A DNA stretch of 64,000 nt. It comes from Petrolisthes cinctipes. Taxonomy: Eukaryota; Arthropoda; Malacostraca; Decapoda; Porcellanidae. The notes below the pieces were generated by a model that made no database searches, had not been told where the DNA came from, and saw only the letters and a program-made list of their open reading frames with translations. The stretch covers positions 1,550,001 through 1,614,000 of the forward strand of contig JAWQEG010000717.1 in NCBI GenBank assembly GCA_033782935.1, written 5' to 3'. A program made the position numbers and the translations under genes. Of this stretch, positions 48,301 through 61,482 are shown one piece after another (the first letter of the stretch is position 1; each line of letters starts with the position of its first letter).

Positions 48301-51300
48301 TCAGTGCTAGAATTTTTTCAAGATATATAGGCTCAAAACATGCTAAAAATCGATATTTTAAGTGTCCAAAGTCGATATGTGCATGCATCATCTGTACCCG
48401 TTTGTATCTCAAATTCAGGCTCAAAACACCCGAAAATTCGATATTTTGGGGTCCCAGAAGTGATCTGTACATGCCTACTTAGTGCTAGAATATTTTCAAA
48501 ATATAGGCCTAAAACATGCTAAAAATCGATATTTTGGGTGCCCAAAGTCGATATCTCAAATTCAGGCCCAAAACACCCGAAAATTCGACATTTTGGGGTC
48601 CCAGAAGCGAACTGTACATGCCTACTCCGTGTTAAAGTATTTTCAAAATACAGGCCCAAAACATACTGAAAATCGATCTTTTAGGTGCCCAAAAGTCGAT
48701 ATGTGCATGCATCTTCTGTACCCGTTTATATCCCAAATTCAACCTCAAAACACCCGAAAATTCGATATTTTTGGGTCCCAAAAGCGATCTGTACATGCCT
48801 ACTCAGTGCTAGAATTTTTTCAAGATATATAGGCTCAAAACATGCTAAAAATCGATATTTTAAGTGTCCAAAGTCGATATGTGCATGCATCATCTGTACC
48901 CGTTTGTATCTCAAATTCAGGCTCAAAACACCCGAAAATTCGATATTTTGGGGTCCCAGAAGTGATCTGTACATGCCTACTTAGTGCTAGAATATTTTCA
49001 AAATATAGGCCCAAAACATGCTAAAAATCGATATTTTAGGTGCCCAAAGTCGATATCTCAAATTCAGGCCCAAAACACCCGAAAATTCGATATTTTGGGG
49101 TCCCAGAAGCGAACTGTACATGACTACTCCGTGTTAGAGTATTTTCAAAATACAGGCCCAAAACATACTGAAAATCTATCTTTTAGGTGCCAAAAGTCGA
49201 TATGTGCATGCATCTACTGTACCCGTTTATATCCCAAATTCAACCTCAAAACACCCGAAAATTCGATATTTTTGGGTCCGAGAAGCGATCAGTACATGCC
49301 TACTCAGTGCTAGAATTTTTTCAAAATATAGGCTCAAAACATGGTAAAAATCGATATTTTAAGTGTCCAAAGTCGATATGTGCTTGCATCATCTGTACCC
49401 GTTTATATCTCAAATTCAGGCTCAAAACACCCGAAAATTCGATATTTTGGGATCCCAGAAGAGATGCAGGCCCAAAACATGCTGAAAATCGATATTTTAG
49501 GTGCACTCGTTTATATCTCAAATTCAACCTCAAAACACCCGAAAATTCGATAATTTTGAGTCAAGAAGCGATCTGTACATGTCTAGTCAGTGCTAGAATG
49601 TTTTTAAAATATAGGCTCAAAACATGCTAAAAATCGATATTTTAGGTGCCCAATGTCGATATCTCAAATTCAGGCCCAAAACACCCAAAAATTCGATATT
49701 TTGGAGTCCCAGAAGCGATCTGTACATGCCTACTCCGTGTTAGAGTATTTTCATAATGAAGGCCAAAAACATACTGAAAATCGATCTTTTAGGTGCCCAA
49801 AAGTCGATAAGTGGATGCATCTTCTGCACCCGTTTATATCTCAAATTCAGTCTCAAAACACCCGAAAATTCGATATTTTTGGGTCCCAGAAGCGATCTGT
49901 ACATGCCTACTCCTAGTTAAAGTATTTTCAAAATACAGGCCCGAAACATGTTGAAAATCGATATTTTAGGTGCCCAAAGTCAGTATGTGCATGCATCTTC
50001 TGTACCCGTTTATATCTCAAATTCAGGCTCAAAACACCCGAAAATTCGGTATTTTTGGGTCCTAAAAGCGATCTGTACATCCCTACTCCTAGTTAGAATG
50101 TTCTCAAGATACAGACCCAAAACATGCTTAAAATCGATCTTTTAGGTGCCCAAAAGTCGATATGTGCATGCATCTTCTGTACCCGTTTATATCCCAAATT
50201 CAACCTCAAAACACCCAAAAATTCGATATTTTTGGGTCCCAGAAACGATCTGTACATGCCTACTCAGTGCTAGAATATTTTCAAAATATACGCCCAAAAC
50301 ATGCTAAAAATCGATATTTTAGGTGCCCAAAGTCGATATCTCAAATTTAGACCCAAAACACCCGAAAATTCGATATTTTGGGGTCCCATAAGCGATCTGT
50401 ACATGCCTACTCCGTGTTAGAGTATTTTCAATATACAAGCCAAAAACATACTGAAAATCGATATTTTAGGTGCCCAAAAGTCGATATGTGGATGCATCTT
50501 CTAGAATGTTTTCAAAATATAGTCTCAAAACATGCTAAAAATCGATATTTTAAGTGTCCAAAGTCGATAAGTGCATGCATCATCTGCACCCGTTTATATA
50601 TCAAATTCAGGCTCAAAACACCCGGAAATTTGATATTTTGGGGTCCCAGAAGTGATCTGTACATGCCTACTCCGTGTTAGAGTATTTTCAAAATACAGGC
50701 CCAAAACAAGCTGAAAATCGATATTTTAGGAGACCAAAGTCAATATGTGCATGCATCTTCTGTACCCGTTTATATCTAAAATTCAGGCTCAAAATACCCG
50801 AAAATTCGATATTTTGGGGTCCCAGAAGAGATGCAGGCCCAAAACATGCTGAAAATCGATATTTTAGGTGTACTCGTTTATATCTCAAATTCAACCTAAT
50901 AACACACGAAAATTCGATAATTTTGGGTCCCAGAAGCGATCTGTACATGTCTAGTCAGTGCTAGAATGTTTTCAAAAAATAGGCTCAAAACATGCAAAAA
51001 ATCGATATTTTAAGTGTCCAAAGTCGATATGTGCATGCATCTTCTGTACCTGTTTATATCTCAAATTCAGGCTCAAAACACCCGAAACTTCGATATTGTG
51101 GGGTCCCAGAAGCGATCTGTACATGCCTACTCCGTGTTAGAGTATTTTCAAAATACAGGCCCATAACATGCTGAAAATCGATATTTTAGGTACCCAAAGT
51201 CAATATGTGCATGCATCTTCTGTACCCGTTTATATCTAAAATTCAGGTTCAAAACACCCAAAAATTCGGTATTTTTGGGTCCTAGAAGCGATCTGTACAT

Positions 51301-53634
51301 CCCTACTCCTAGTTAGAATGTTTTCAAGATACAGACCCAAAACATGCTCAAAATCGGTATTTTAGGTGCCCAAAAGTCGATATGTGCATGCATCTACTGT
51401 ACCCGTTTATATCTCAAATTCAGGCTCAAAACACCCGAAAATTCGATATTTTGGGGTCCCAGAAGCGATCTGTGCATGCCTACTCAGTGCTAGAATATTT
51501 TCAAAATATAGGCCCAAAACATGCAAAAAATCGATATTTTAGGTGCCTAAAGTCGATATCTCAAATTCAGGCCAAAAAAAAACCCAAAAATTCGATATTT
51601 TGGAGTCTCAGAAGCGATCTGTACATGCCTACTCCGTGTTAGAGTATTTTCAATATGTAGGCCAAAAACATACTGAAAATCGATCTTTTAGGTGCCCAAA
51701 AGTCGATATGTGCATGCATCTTCTGTACCCGTTTATATTTAAAATTCAACCTCAAACACCCGAAAATTCGATATTTTTGGGTCCCAGAAGCGATCTGTAC
51801 ATGCCTACTCAGTGCTAGAATTTTTTCAAAATATAGTCTCAAAACATGCTAAAAATCGATATTTTAAGTGTCCAAAGTCGATATGTGCATGCATCATCTG
51901 TACCCGTTTGTATCTCAAATTCAGGCTCAAAACACCCGGAAATTCGATATTTTGGGGTCCCAGAAGTGATCTGTACATGCCTACTTAGTGCTAGAATATT
52001 TTCAAAATATAGGCCCAAAACATGCTAAAAATCGATATTTTAGGTGCCCAAAGTCGATATCTGAAATTCAGGCCCAAAACACCCGAAAATTCGATATTAT
52101 GGGGTCCCAGAAGCGAACTGTACATGCCTACTCCGTGTTAGAGTATTTTCAAAATACAGGCCCAAAACATACTGAAAATCGATCTTTTAGGTGCCCAAAA
52201 GTCGATATGTGCATGCATCTTCTGTACCCGTTTATATCCCAAATTCAACCTCAAAACACTCGAAAATTCGATATTTTGGGGTCCCAGAAGCGATCTGTAC
52301 ATGCCTACTCAGTGCTAGAATTTTTTCAAAATATAGGCTCAAAACTTGCTAAAAATCGATATTTTAAGTGTCCAAAGTCGATATGTGCATGCATCATCTG
52401 TACCCGTTTGTATCTCAAATTCAGGCTCAAAACACCCGAAAATTCGATATTTTGGGGTCCCAGAAGTGATGTGTACATGCCTACTTAGTGCTAGAATATT
52501 TTCAAAATATAGGCCCAAAACATGCTAAAAATCGATATTTCAGGTGCCCAAAGTCGATACCTCAAATACAGGCCCAAAACACCCGAAAATTCGATATTTT
52601 GGGGTCCCAGAAGCGAACTGTACATGCCTACTCCGTGTTAGAGTATTTTCAAAATACAGGCCCAAAACATACTGAAAATCGATCTCTTAGGAGCCCAAAA
52701 GTCGATATGTGCATGCATCTTCTGTACCCGTTTATATCCCAAATTCAACCTCAAAACACCCAAAAATTCGATATTTTGGGTCCGAGAAGCGATCTGTACA
52801 TGCCTACTCAATGCTACAATTTTTTCAAAATATAGGCTCAAAACATGTTAAAAATCGATATTTTAAGTGTCCAAAGTCGATATGTGCATGCATCATCTGT
52901 ACCCGTTTGTATCTCAAATTCAGGCTCAAAACACCCGAAAATTCGATATTTTGGGGTCCCAGAAGCGATCTGTGCATGCCTACTCAGTGCTAGAATATTT
53001 TCAAAATATAGGCCCAAAACATGCAAAAAATCGATATTTTAGGGGCCTAAAGTCGATATCTCAAATTCAGGACAAAAACACCCAAAAATTCGATATTTTG
53101 GAGTCTCAGAAGCGATCTGTACATGCCTACTCCGTGTTAGAGTATTTTCAATATGTAGGCCAAAAACATACTGAAAATCGATCTTTTAGGTGCCCGAAAG
53201 TCGATATGTGCATGCATCTTCTGTACCCGTTTATATTTAAAATTCAACCTCAAAACACCCGAAAATTCGATATTTTTGGGTCCCAGAAGCGATCTGTACA
53301 TGCCTACTCAGTGCTAGAATTTTTTCAAAATATAGGCTCAAAACATGCTAAAAATCGATATTTTAAGTGTCCAAAGTCTATATGTGCATGCATCATCTGT
53401 ACCCGTTTGTATCTCAAATTCAGGCTCAAAACACCCGAAAATTCGATATTTTGGGGTCCCAGAAGTGATCTGTACATGCCTACTTAGTGCTAGAATATTT
53501 TCAAAATATAGGCCCAAAACATGCTAAAAATCGATATTTTAGGTGCCCAAAGTCGATATCTGAAATTCAGGCCCAAAACACCCGAAAATTCGATATTATG
53601 GGGTCCCAGAAGCGAACTGCACATGCCTACTCCG

Positions 53635-53650
53635 TGTTAGAGTCGATATG
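53635..53650 (+). repeat. 58-bp deletion junction within a trimer
   Basis: CCGTGTTAGAGT runs directly into CGATATGTGC. Full monomers have AGT at both ends of the missing 58 bp, so an AGT microhomology fits. The anchor spacing here is 442 bp (53345 to 53787) instead of 500, exactly 58 less. Seen only once in the window. Confidence 0.88.
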
Positions 53651-56430
53651 TGCATGCATCTTCTGTACCCGTTTATATCCCAAATTCAACCTCAAAACAC
53701 CCGAAAATTCGATATTTTGGGTTCCCAGAAGCGATCTGTACATGCCTACTCAGTGCTAGAATTTTTTCAAAATATAGGCTCAAAACATGCTAAAAATCGA
53801 TATTTTAAGTGTCCAAAGTCGATATGTGCATGCATCATCTGTTCCCGTTTGTATCTCAAATTCAGGTTCAAAACACCCGAAAATTCGATATTTTGGGGTC
53901 CCAGAAGTGATCTGTACATGCCTACTTAGTGCTAGAATATTTTCAAAATATAGGCCCAAAACATGCTAAAAATCGATATTTTAGGTGCCCAAAGTCGATA
54001 CCTCAAATTCAGGCCCAAAACACCCGAAAATTCGATATTTTGGGGTCCCAGAAGCGAACTGTACATGCCTACTCCGTGTTAGAGTATTTTCAAAATACAG
54101 GCCCAAAACATACTGAAAATCGATCTCTTAGGTGCCCAAAAGTCGATATGTGCATGCATCTTCTGTACCCGTTTATATCCCAAATTCAACCTCAAAACAC
54201 CCAAAAATTCGATATTTTGGGTCCGAGAAGCGATCTGTACATGCCTACTCAATGCTAGAATTTTTTCAAAATATAGGCTCAAAACATGTTAAAAATCGAT
54301 ATTTTAAGTGTCCAAAGTCGATATGTGCATGCATCATCTGTACCCGTTTATATCTCAAATTCAGGCTCAAAACACCCGGAAATTCGATATTTTGGGGTCC
54401 CAGAAGTGATCTGTACATGCCTACTTAGTGCTAGAATATTTTCAAAATATAGGCCCAAAACATGCTAAAAATTGATATTTTAGGTGCCCAAAGTCGATAT
54501 CTCAAATTCAGGCCCAAAATACCCGAAAATTCGATATTTTGGGGTCCCAGAAGCGAACTGTACATGCCTACTCCGTGTTAGAGTATTTTCAAAATACAGG
54601 CCCAAAACATACTGAAAATCGATCTTTTAGGTGCCCAAAAGTCGATATGTGCATGCATCAGCTGTACCCGTTTGTATCTCAAATTCAGGCTCAAAACACC
54701 CGAAAATTCGATATTTTGGGGTCCCAGAAGTGATCTGTACATGCCTACTTAGTGCTAGAATATTTTCAAAATATAGGCCCAAAACATGCTAAAAATCGAT
54801 ATTTTAGGTGCCCAAAGTCAATATCTCAAATTCAGGCCCAAAACACCCGAAAATTCGATATTTTGGGGTCCCAGAAGCGAACTGTACATGACTACTCCGT
54901 GTTAGAGTATTTTCAAAATACAGGCCCAAAACATATTGAAAATCTATCTTTTAGGTGCCAAAAGTCGATATGTGCATGCATCTACTGTACCCGTTTATAT
55001 CCCAAATTCAACCTCAAAACACCCGAAAATTCGATATTTTTGGGTCCGAGAAGCGATCAGTACATGCCTACTCAGTGCTAGAATTTTTTCAAAATATAGG
55101 CTCAAAACATGGTAAAAATCGATATTTTAAGTGTCCAAAGTCGATATGTGCTTGCATCATCTGTACCCGTTTATATCTCAAATTCAGGCTCAAAACACCC
55201 GAAAATTCGATATTTTGGGGTCCCAGAAGAGATGCAGGCCCAAAACATGCTGAAAATTGATATTTTAGGTGCACTCGTTTATATCTCAAATTCAACCTCA
55301 AAACACCCGAAAATTCGATAATTTTGAGTCAAGAAGCGATCTGTACATGTCTAGTCAGTGCTAGAATGTTTTTAAAATATAGGCTCAAAACATGCTAAAA
55401 ATCGATATTTTAGGTGCCCAATGTCGATATCTCAAATTCAGGCCCAAAACACCCAAAAATTCGATATTTTGGAGTCCCAGAAGCGATCTGTACATGCCTA
55501 CTCCGTGTTAGAGTATTTTCAAAATGCAGGCCAAAAACATACTGAAAATCGATCTTTTAGGTGCCCAAAAGTCGATAAGTGGATGCATCTTCTGCACCCG
55601 TTTATATCTCAAATTAAGTCTCAAAACACCCGAAAATTCGATATTTTTGGATCCCAGAAGCGATCTGTACATGCCTACTCCTAGTTAAAGTATTTTCAAA
55701 ATACAGGCCCGAAACATGTTGAAAATCGATATTTTAGGTGCCCAAAGTCAGTATGTGCATGCATCTTCTGTACCCGTTTATATCTCAAATTCAGGCTCAA
55801 AACACCCGAAAATTCGGTATTTTTGGGTCCTAAAAGCGATCTGTACATCCCTACTCCTAGTTAGAATGTTCTCAAGATACAGACCCAAAACATGCTTAAA
55901 ATCGATCTTTTAGGTGCCCAAAAGTCGATATGTGCATGCATCTTCTGTACCCGTTTATATCCCAAATTCAACCTCAAAACACCCAAAAATTCGATATTTT
56001 TGGGTCCCAGAAGCGATCTGTACATGCCTACTCAGTGCTAGAATATTTTCAAAATATACGCCCAAAACATGCTAAAAATCGATATTTTAGGTGCCCAAAG
56101 TCGATATCTCAAATTTAGACCCAAAACACCCGAAAATTCGATATTTTGGGGTCCCATAAGCGATCTGTACATGCCTACTCCGTGTTAGAGTATTTTCAAT
56201 ATACAAGCCAAAAACATACTGAAAATCGATATTTTAGGTGCCCAAAAGTCGATATGTGGATGCATCTTCTAGAATGTTTTCAAAATATAGGCTCAAAACA
56301 TGCTAAAAATCGATATTTTAAGTGTCCAAAGTCGATAAGTGCATGCATCATCTGTACCCGTTTATATATCAAATTCAGGCTCAAAACACCCGAAAATTTG
56401 ATATTTTGGGGTCCCAGAAGTGATCTGTAC

Positions 56431-58082
56431 ATGCCTACTTAGTGCTAGAATATTTTCAAAATATAGGCCCAAAACATGCTAAAAATCGATATTTTAGGTG
56501 TCCAAAGTCGATATCTGAAATTCAGGCCCAAAACACCCAAAAATTCGATATTTTGGGGTCCCAGAAGCGATCGGTACATGCCTACTCCGTGTTAGAGTAT
56601 TTTCAATATACAGGCTCAAAAACATAATGAAAATCGATCTTTTAGGTGCCCAAAAGTCGATATGTGGATGCATCTTCTGTACCCGTTTATATCTCAAATT
56701 CAGGCTCAAAACACCCGAAAATTAGATATATTGGGGTCCCTGAAGCGATCTGTACATGCCTACTCAGATGCAGGCCCAAAACATGCTGAAAATCGATATT
56801 TTAGGTGCCCAAAGTCAACATGTGTATGCATCTTCTGCACTCGTTTATATTTCAAATTCAACCTCAGAACACCCGAAAAGTCGATAATTTTGGGTCCCAG
56901 AAGCGATCTGTACATGTCTAGCCAGTGCCAGAATGTTTTCAAAATATAGGCTCAAAACATGCTAATAATCGATATTTTAGGTGTCCAAAGTCGATATTAT
57001 AACTGCATGCATCTTCTGTACCCGTTTATATCTCAAATTCAGGCTCAAAACACCCTAAAATTCGGTATTTTTGGGTCCTAGAAGCTAACTGTACATCCCT
57101 ACTCCTAGTTAGAATGTTTTCAAGATACAGACCCAAAACATGCTCAAAATCGATATTTTAGGTGCCCAAAATTCGATATGTGCATGCATCTTCTGTACCC
57201 GTTTATATCTCAAATTCAGGCTCAAAACACCCGAAAATTCGATATTTTGTGGTCCCATAAGCTATCTGTACATGCCTACTCAGTGATAGAATATTTTCAA
57301 AATATAGGCCTAAAACATGCTAAAAATCGATATTTTAGGTGCCCAAAGTCAATATGTGTATGCATCTTCTGCACCCGTTTATATCCCAAATTCAACCTCA
57401 AAACACCCGAAAATTCGATATTTTTGGGTCCCAGAAGCGATCTGTACATCTGTAGTCAGTGCTAGAATGTTTTCAAAATATAGGCTCAAAACATGCTAAA
57501 AATCGATATTTTAAGTGTCCAAAGTCGATATGTGAATGCATCTTCTGTACCCGTTTATATCTCAAATTCAGGCTCAAAACACCCGAAAATTCGATATTTT
57601 TGCGTCCCAGAAGCGATCTGTACATGCTTACTCCTATTTAGAGTATTTTCATAATACAGGCCAAAAAACATGCTGAAAATCGTTATTTTAGGTACCCAAA
57701 AGTCAATATGTGTATGCATCTTCTGTACCCGTTTATATCTCAAATTCAGGCTCAAAACACCCGAAAATTCGGTATTTTTGGGTCTTAGAAGCGATCTGTA
57801 CATCCCTACTCCTAGTTAGAATGTTTTCAAGATACAGACCTAAAACATGCTCAAAATCGATATTTTAGGTGCCCAAAAATCGATATGTGCATGCATCTTC
57901 TGCACCCGTTTATATCCCAAATTTAACCTCAAAACACCAGAAAATTAGCTATTTTTGGGTCCCAGAAGCGATCTGTACATGCCTACTCAGTGCTAGAAAT
58001 TTTACAAAATATAGGCTCAAAACATGCTAAAAATCGATATTTTAAGTGTCCAAAGTCGATATGTGCATGCATCATCTGTATC
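56431..58082. repeat. Monomeric satellite between the large repeat and the 1,676-bp HOR
   Basis: About nine to ten monomers including 147-bp and 158-bp class members (near 56510 and 56766). One monomer has an odd insertion near 56995-57005, reading GATATTATAACTGCATGC instead of GATATGTGCATGC. No unrelated sequence is present. Confidence 0.82.
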
Positions 58083-61000
58083 CGTTTATATCTCAAATTC
58101 AGGCTCAAAACACCCGAAAATTCGATATTTTGGTGTCCCAGAAGTGATCTGTACTTGCCTACTTAGTGTTAGAATATTTTCAAATTATAGGCCCAAAACA
58201 TGCTAAAAATCGATATTTTAGGTGCCCAAAGTCGATATCTCAAATTCAGGCCCAAAACACCAGAAAATTCGATATTTTTGGGTCTTAGAAGCGATCTGTA
58301 CATGCCTACTCATTGCTAGAGTGTTTTCAAAATATAGGCTCAAAACATGCTAAAAATCGATATTTTATGTGTCCAAAGTCGATATGAGCATGCATCATCT
58401 GTACCCGTTTATATCTCAAATTCAGGCTCAAAACACCCGAAAATTCCATATTTTGGTGTCCCAGAAGTGATCTTAACATGTCTACTCCTAGTTAGAATGT
58501 TTTCAAGATACAGACCCAAAACATGCTCAAAATCGATATTAAAGGTGACGAAAGTCAATATGTGTATGCATCTTCTGCACCCGTTTATATCCCAAATTCA
58601 ATTTCAAAACACCCGAAAATTCGATATTTTTGGGTCCCAGAAGCGATCTGTACATGCCTAATCCTAGTTAGAGTATTTTCAAAATACAGGCCCAAAAACA
58701 TGCTGAAAATCGATATTTTAGGTGCCCAAAGTCAATATGTGCATGCATCTTCTGTACCCATTTATATCTCAAATTCAGGCTCAAAATTCCCGAAAATTCG
58801 GTATTTTTGGGTCTTAGAAGCGATCTGTACATCCCTACTCCTAGTTAGAATGTTTTCAAGATACAGACCAAAAACATGCTCCAAATCGATATTTTAGGTG
58901 CCCAAAAGTCGATATGTGCATGCATCTTCTGTACCCATTTATATGTCAAATTCAGGCTCAAAACACCCGAAAATTCGATATTTTGTGGTCCCAGAAGCGA
59001 TCTGTACATGTCTACTCAGTGCTAGAATATTTTCAAAATATAGGCCCAAAACATGCTAAAAATCGATATTTTAGGTGCCCAAAGTCGATATCTCAAATTC
59101 AGGCCCAAAACACACAAAAATTCGATATTTTGGGGTCCCAGAAGCGATCTGTACATGCCTACTCCGTGTTAGAGTATTTTCAATATTCAGGCCTAAAACA
59201 TACTGAAAATCGATCTTTTAGGTGCCCAAAAGTCGACATGTGTATGCATCTTCTGCACTCGTTTATATCTGAAATTCAACCTCATAACACCCTAAAATTC
59301 GAGAATTTTGGGTCCCAGAAGCGATCTGTACATGTCTAGTCAATGCTAGAATGTTTTCAAAATATAGGCTCAAAACATGCTCCAAATCGATATTTTAAGT
59401 ATCCAAAGTCGATATGTGCATGCATCTTCTGTACCCGTTTATATCTTAAATTCAGGCTCAAAACACCCGAAAATTCGATATTTTGTGGTCCCAGAAGCGA
59501 TCTGTACATGTCTACTCAGTGCTAGAATATTTTCAAAATATAGGCCCAAAACATGCTAAAAATCGATATTTTAGGTGCCCAAAGTCGATATCTCAAATTC
59601 AGGCCCAAAACACCCGAAAATTTGATATTTTTGGGTCCCAGAAGCGATCTGTACATGCCTACTCAGTGCTAGAATGTTTTCAAAATATAGGCTCAAAACA
59701 GGCTAAAAATCGATATGTTAAGTGTCCAAAGTCGATATGTGCATGCATCATCTGTACCCGTTTATATCTCAAATTCAGGCTCAAAACACCCGAAAATTCG
59801 ATATTTTGGTGTCCCAGAAGTGATCTGTACTTGCCTACTTAGTGTTAGAATATTTTCAAATTATAGGCCCAAAACATGCTAAAAATCGATATTTTAGGTG
59901 CCCAAAGTCGATATCTCAAATTCAGGCCCAAAACACCAGAAAATTCGATATTTTTGGGTCTTAGAAGCGATCTGTACATGCCTACTCATTGCTAGAGTGT
60001 TTTCAAAATATAGGCTCAAAACATGCTAAAAATCGATATTTTATGTGTCCAAAGTCGATATGAGCATGCATCATCTGTACCCGTTTATATCTCAAATTCA
60101 GGCTCAAAACACCCGAAAATTCCATATTTTGGGGTCCCAGAAGTGATCTTAACATGTCTACTCCTAGTTAGAATGTTTTCAAGATACAGACCCAAAACAT
60201 GCTCAAAATCGATATTAAAGGTGACAAAAGTCAATATGTGTATGCATCTTCTGCACCCGTTTATATCCCAAAATCAATTTCAAAACACCCGAAAATTCGA
60301 TATTTTTGGGTCCCAGAAGCGATCTGTACATGCCTAATCCTAGTTAGAGTATTTTCAAAATACAGGCCCAAAAACATGCTGAAAATCGATATTTTAGGTG
60401 CCCAAAGTCAATATGTGCATGCATCTTCTGTACCCATTTATATCTCAAATTCAGGCTCAAAATTCCCGAAAATTCGGTATTTTTGGGTCTTAGAAGCGAT
60501 CTGTACATCCCTACTCCTAGTTAGAATGTTTTCAAGATACAGACCAAAAACATGCTCCAAATCGATATTTTAGGTGCCCAAAAGTCGATATGTGCATGCA
60601 TCTTCTGTACCCATTTATATGTCAAATTCAGGCTCAAAACACCCGAAAATTCGATATTTTGTGGTCCCAGAAGCGATCTGTACATGTCTACTCAGTGCTA
60701 GAATATTTTCAAAATATAGGCCCAAAACATGCTAAAAATCGATATTTTAGGTGCCCAAAGTCGATATCTCAAATTCAGGCCCAAAACACACAAAAATTCG
60801 ATATTTTGGGGTCCCAGAAGCGATCTGTACATGCCTACTCCGTGTTAGAGTATTTTCAATATTCAGGCCTAAAACATACTGAAAATCGATCTTTTAGGTG
60901 CCCAAAAGTCGACATGTGTATGCATCTTCTGCACTCGTTTATATCTGAAATTCAACCTCATAACACCCTAAAATTCGAGAATTTTGGGTCCCAGAAGCGA

Positions 61001-61482
61001 TCTGTACATGTCTAGTCAATGCTAGAATGTTTTCAAAATATAGGCTCAAAACATGCTCCAAATCGATATTTTAAGTATCCAAAGTCGATATGTGCATGCA
61101 TCTTCTGTACCCGTTTATATCTTAAATTCAGGCTCAAAACACCCGAAAATTCGATATTTTGTGGTCCCAGAAGCGATCTGTACATGTCTACTCAGTGCTA
61201 GAATATTTTCAAAATATAGGCCCAAAACATGCTAAAAAACGATATTTTAGGTGCCCAAAGTCGATATCTCAAATTCAGGCCCAAAACACCCGAAAATTTG
61301 ATATTTTTGGGTCCCAGAAGCGATCTGTACATGCCTACTCAGTGCTAGAATGTTTTCAAAATATAGGCTCAAAACAGGCTAAAAATCGATATGTTAAGTG
61401 TCCAAAGTCGATATGTGCATGCATCATCTGTACCCGTTTATATCTCAAATTCAGGCTCAAAACACCCGAAAATTCGATATTT
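58083..61482. repeat. 1,676-bp 10-mer HOR, two tandem copies
   Basis: Copy 1 is about 58083-59758 and copy 2 about 59759-61434, with matching sequence to about 61482. The ten monomers are seven of 176/177 bp and three of 147 bp. Private markers include GATCTTAACATG, GATATTAAAGGTGAC and TTAAGTATCC. Differences are few: TTTTGGTGTCC versus TTTTGGGGTCC near 58455/60131, GGTGACGAAAG versus GGTGACAAAAG near 58545/60221, and AAAAATCGATA versus AAAAAACGATA near 59561/61237. Confidence 0.92.

Larger units (their letters stand above)
42950..56430. repeat. Large repeat, copies 5.17 and 5.77 kb apart
   Basis: Sequence from about 42.95 kb recurs at +5,171 (5,183 after a 12-bp indel near 45.08 kb) and again at +5,768, the third copy ending at about 56430. 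Each copy has trimer monomers, a 108-bp monomer (44291, 49462, 55232), CTCCTAGTTAAAGT monomers and an 84-bp remnant near 45320, 50502 and 56271. Copies 1 and 2 then have a further string of trimers of different number, which explains the unequal spacing. This block overlaps the 2,501-bp unit, so boundaries depend on phase. Confidence 0.85.

Noticed and set aside
51574..51582. A9 run as a poly(A) tail of a retrotransposed element
   Set aside because: The run lies inside an otherwise normal monomer (GGCCAAAAACACCC in the counterpart near 46388); it is a local A-tract change.
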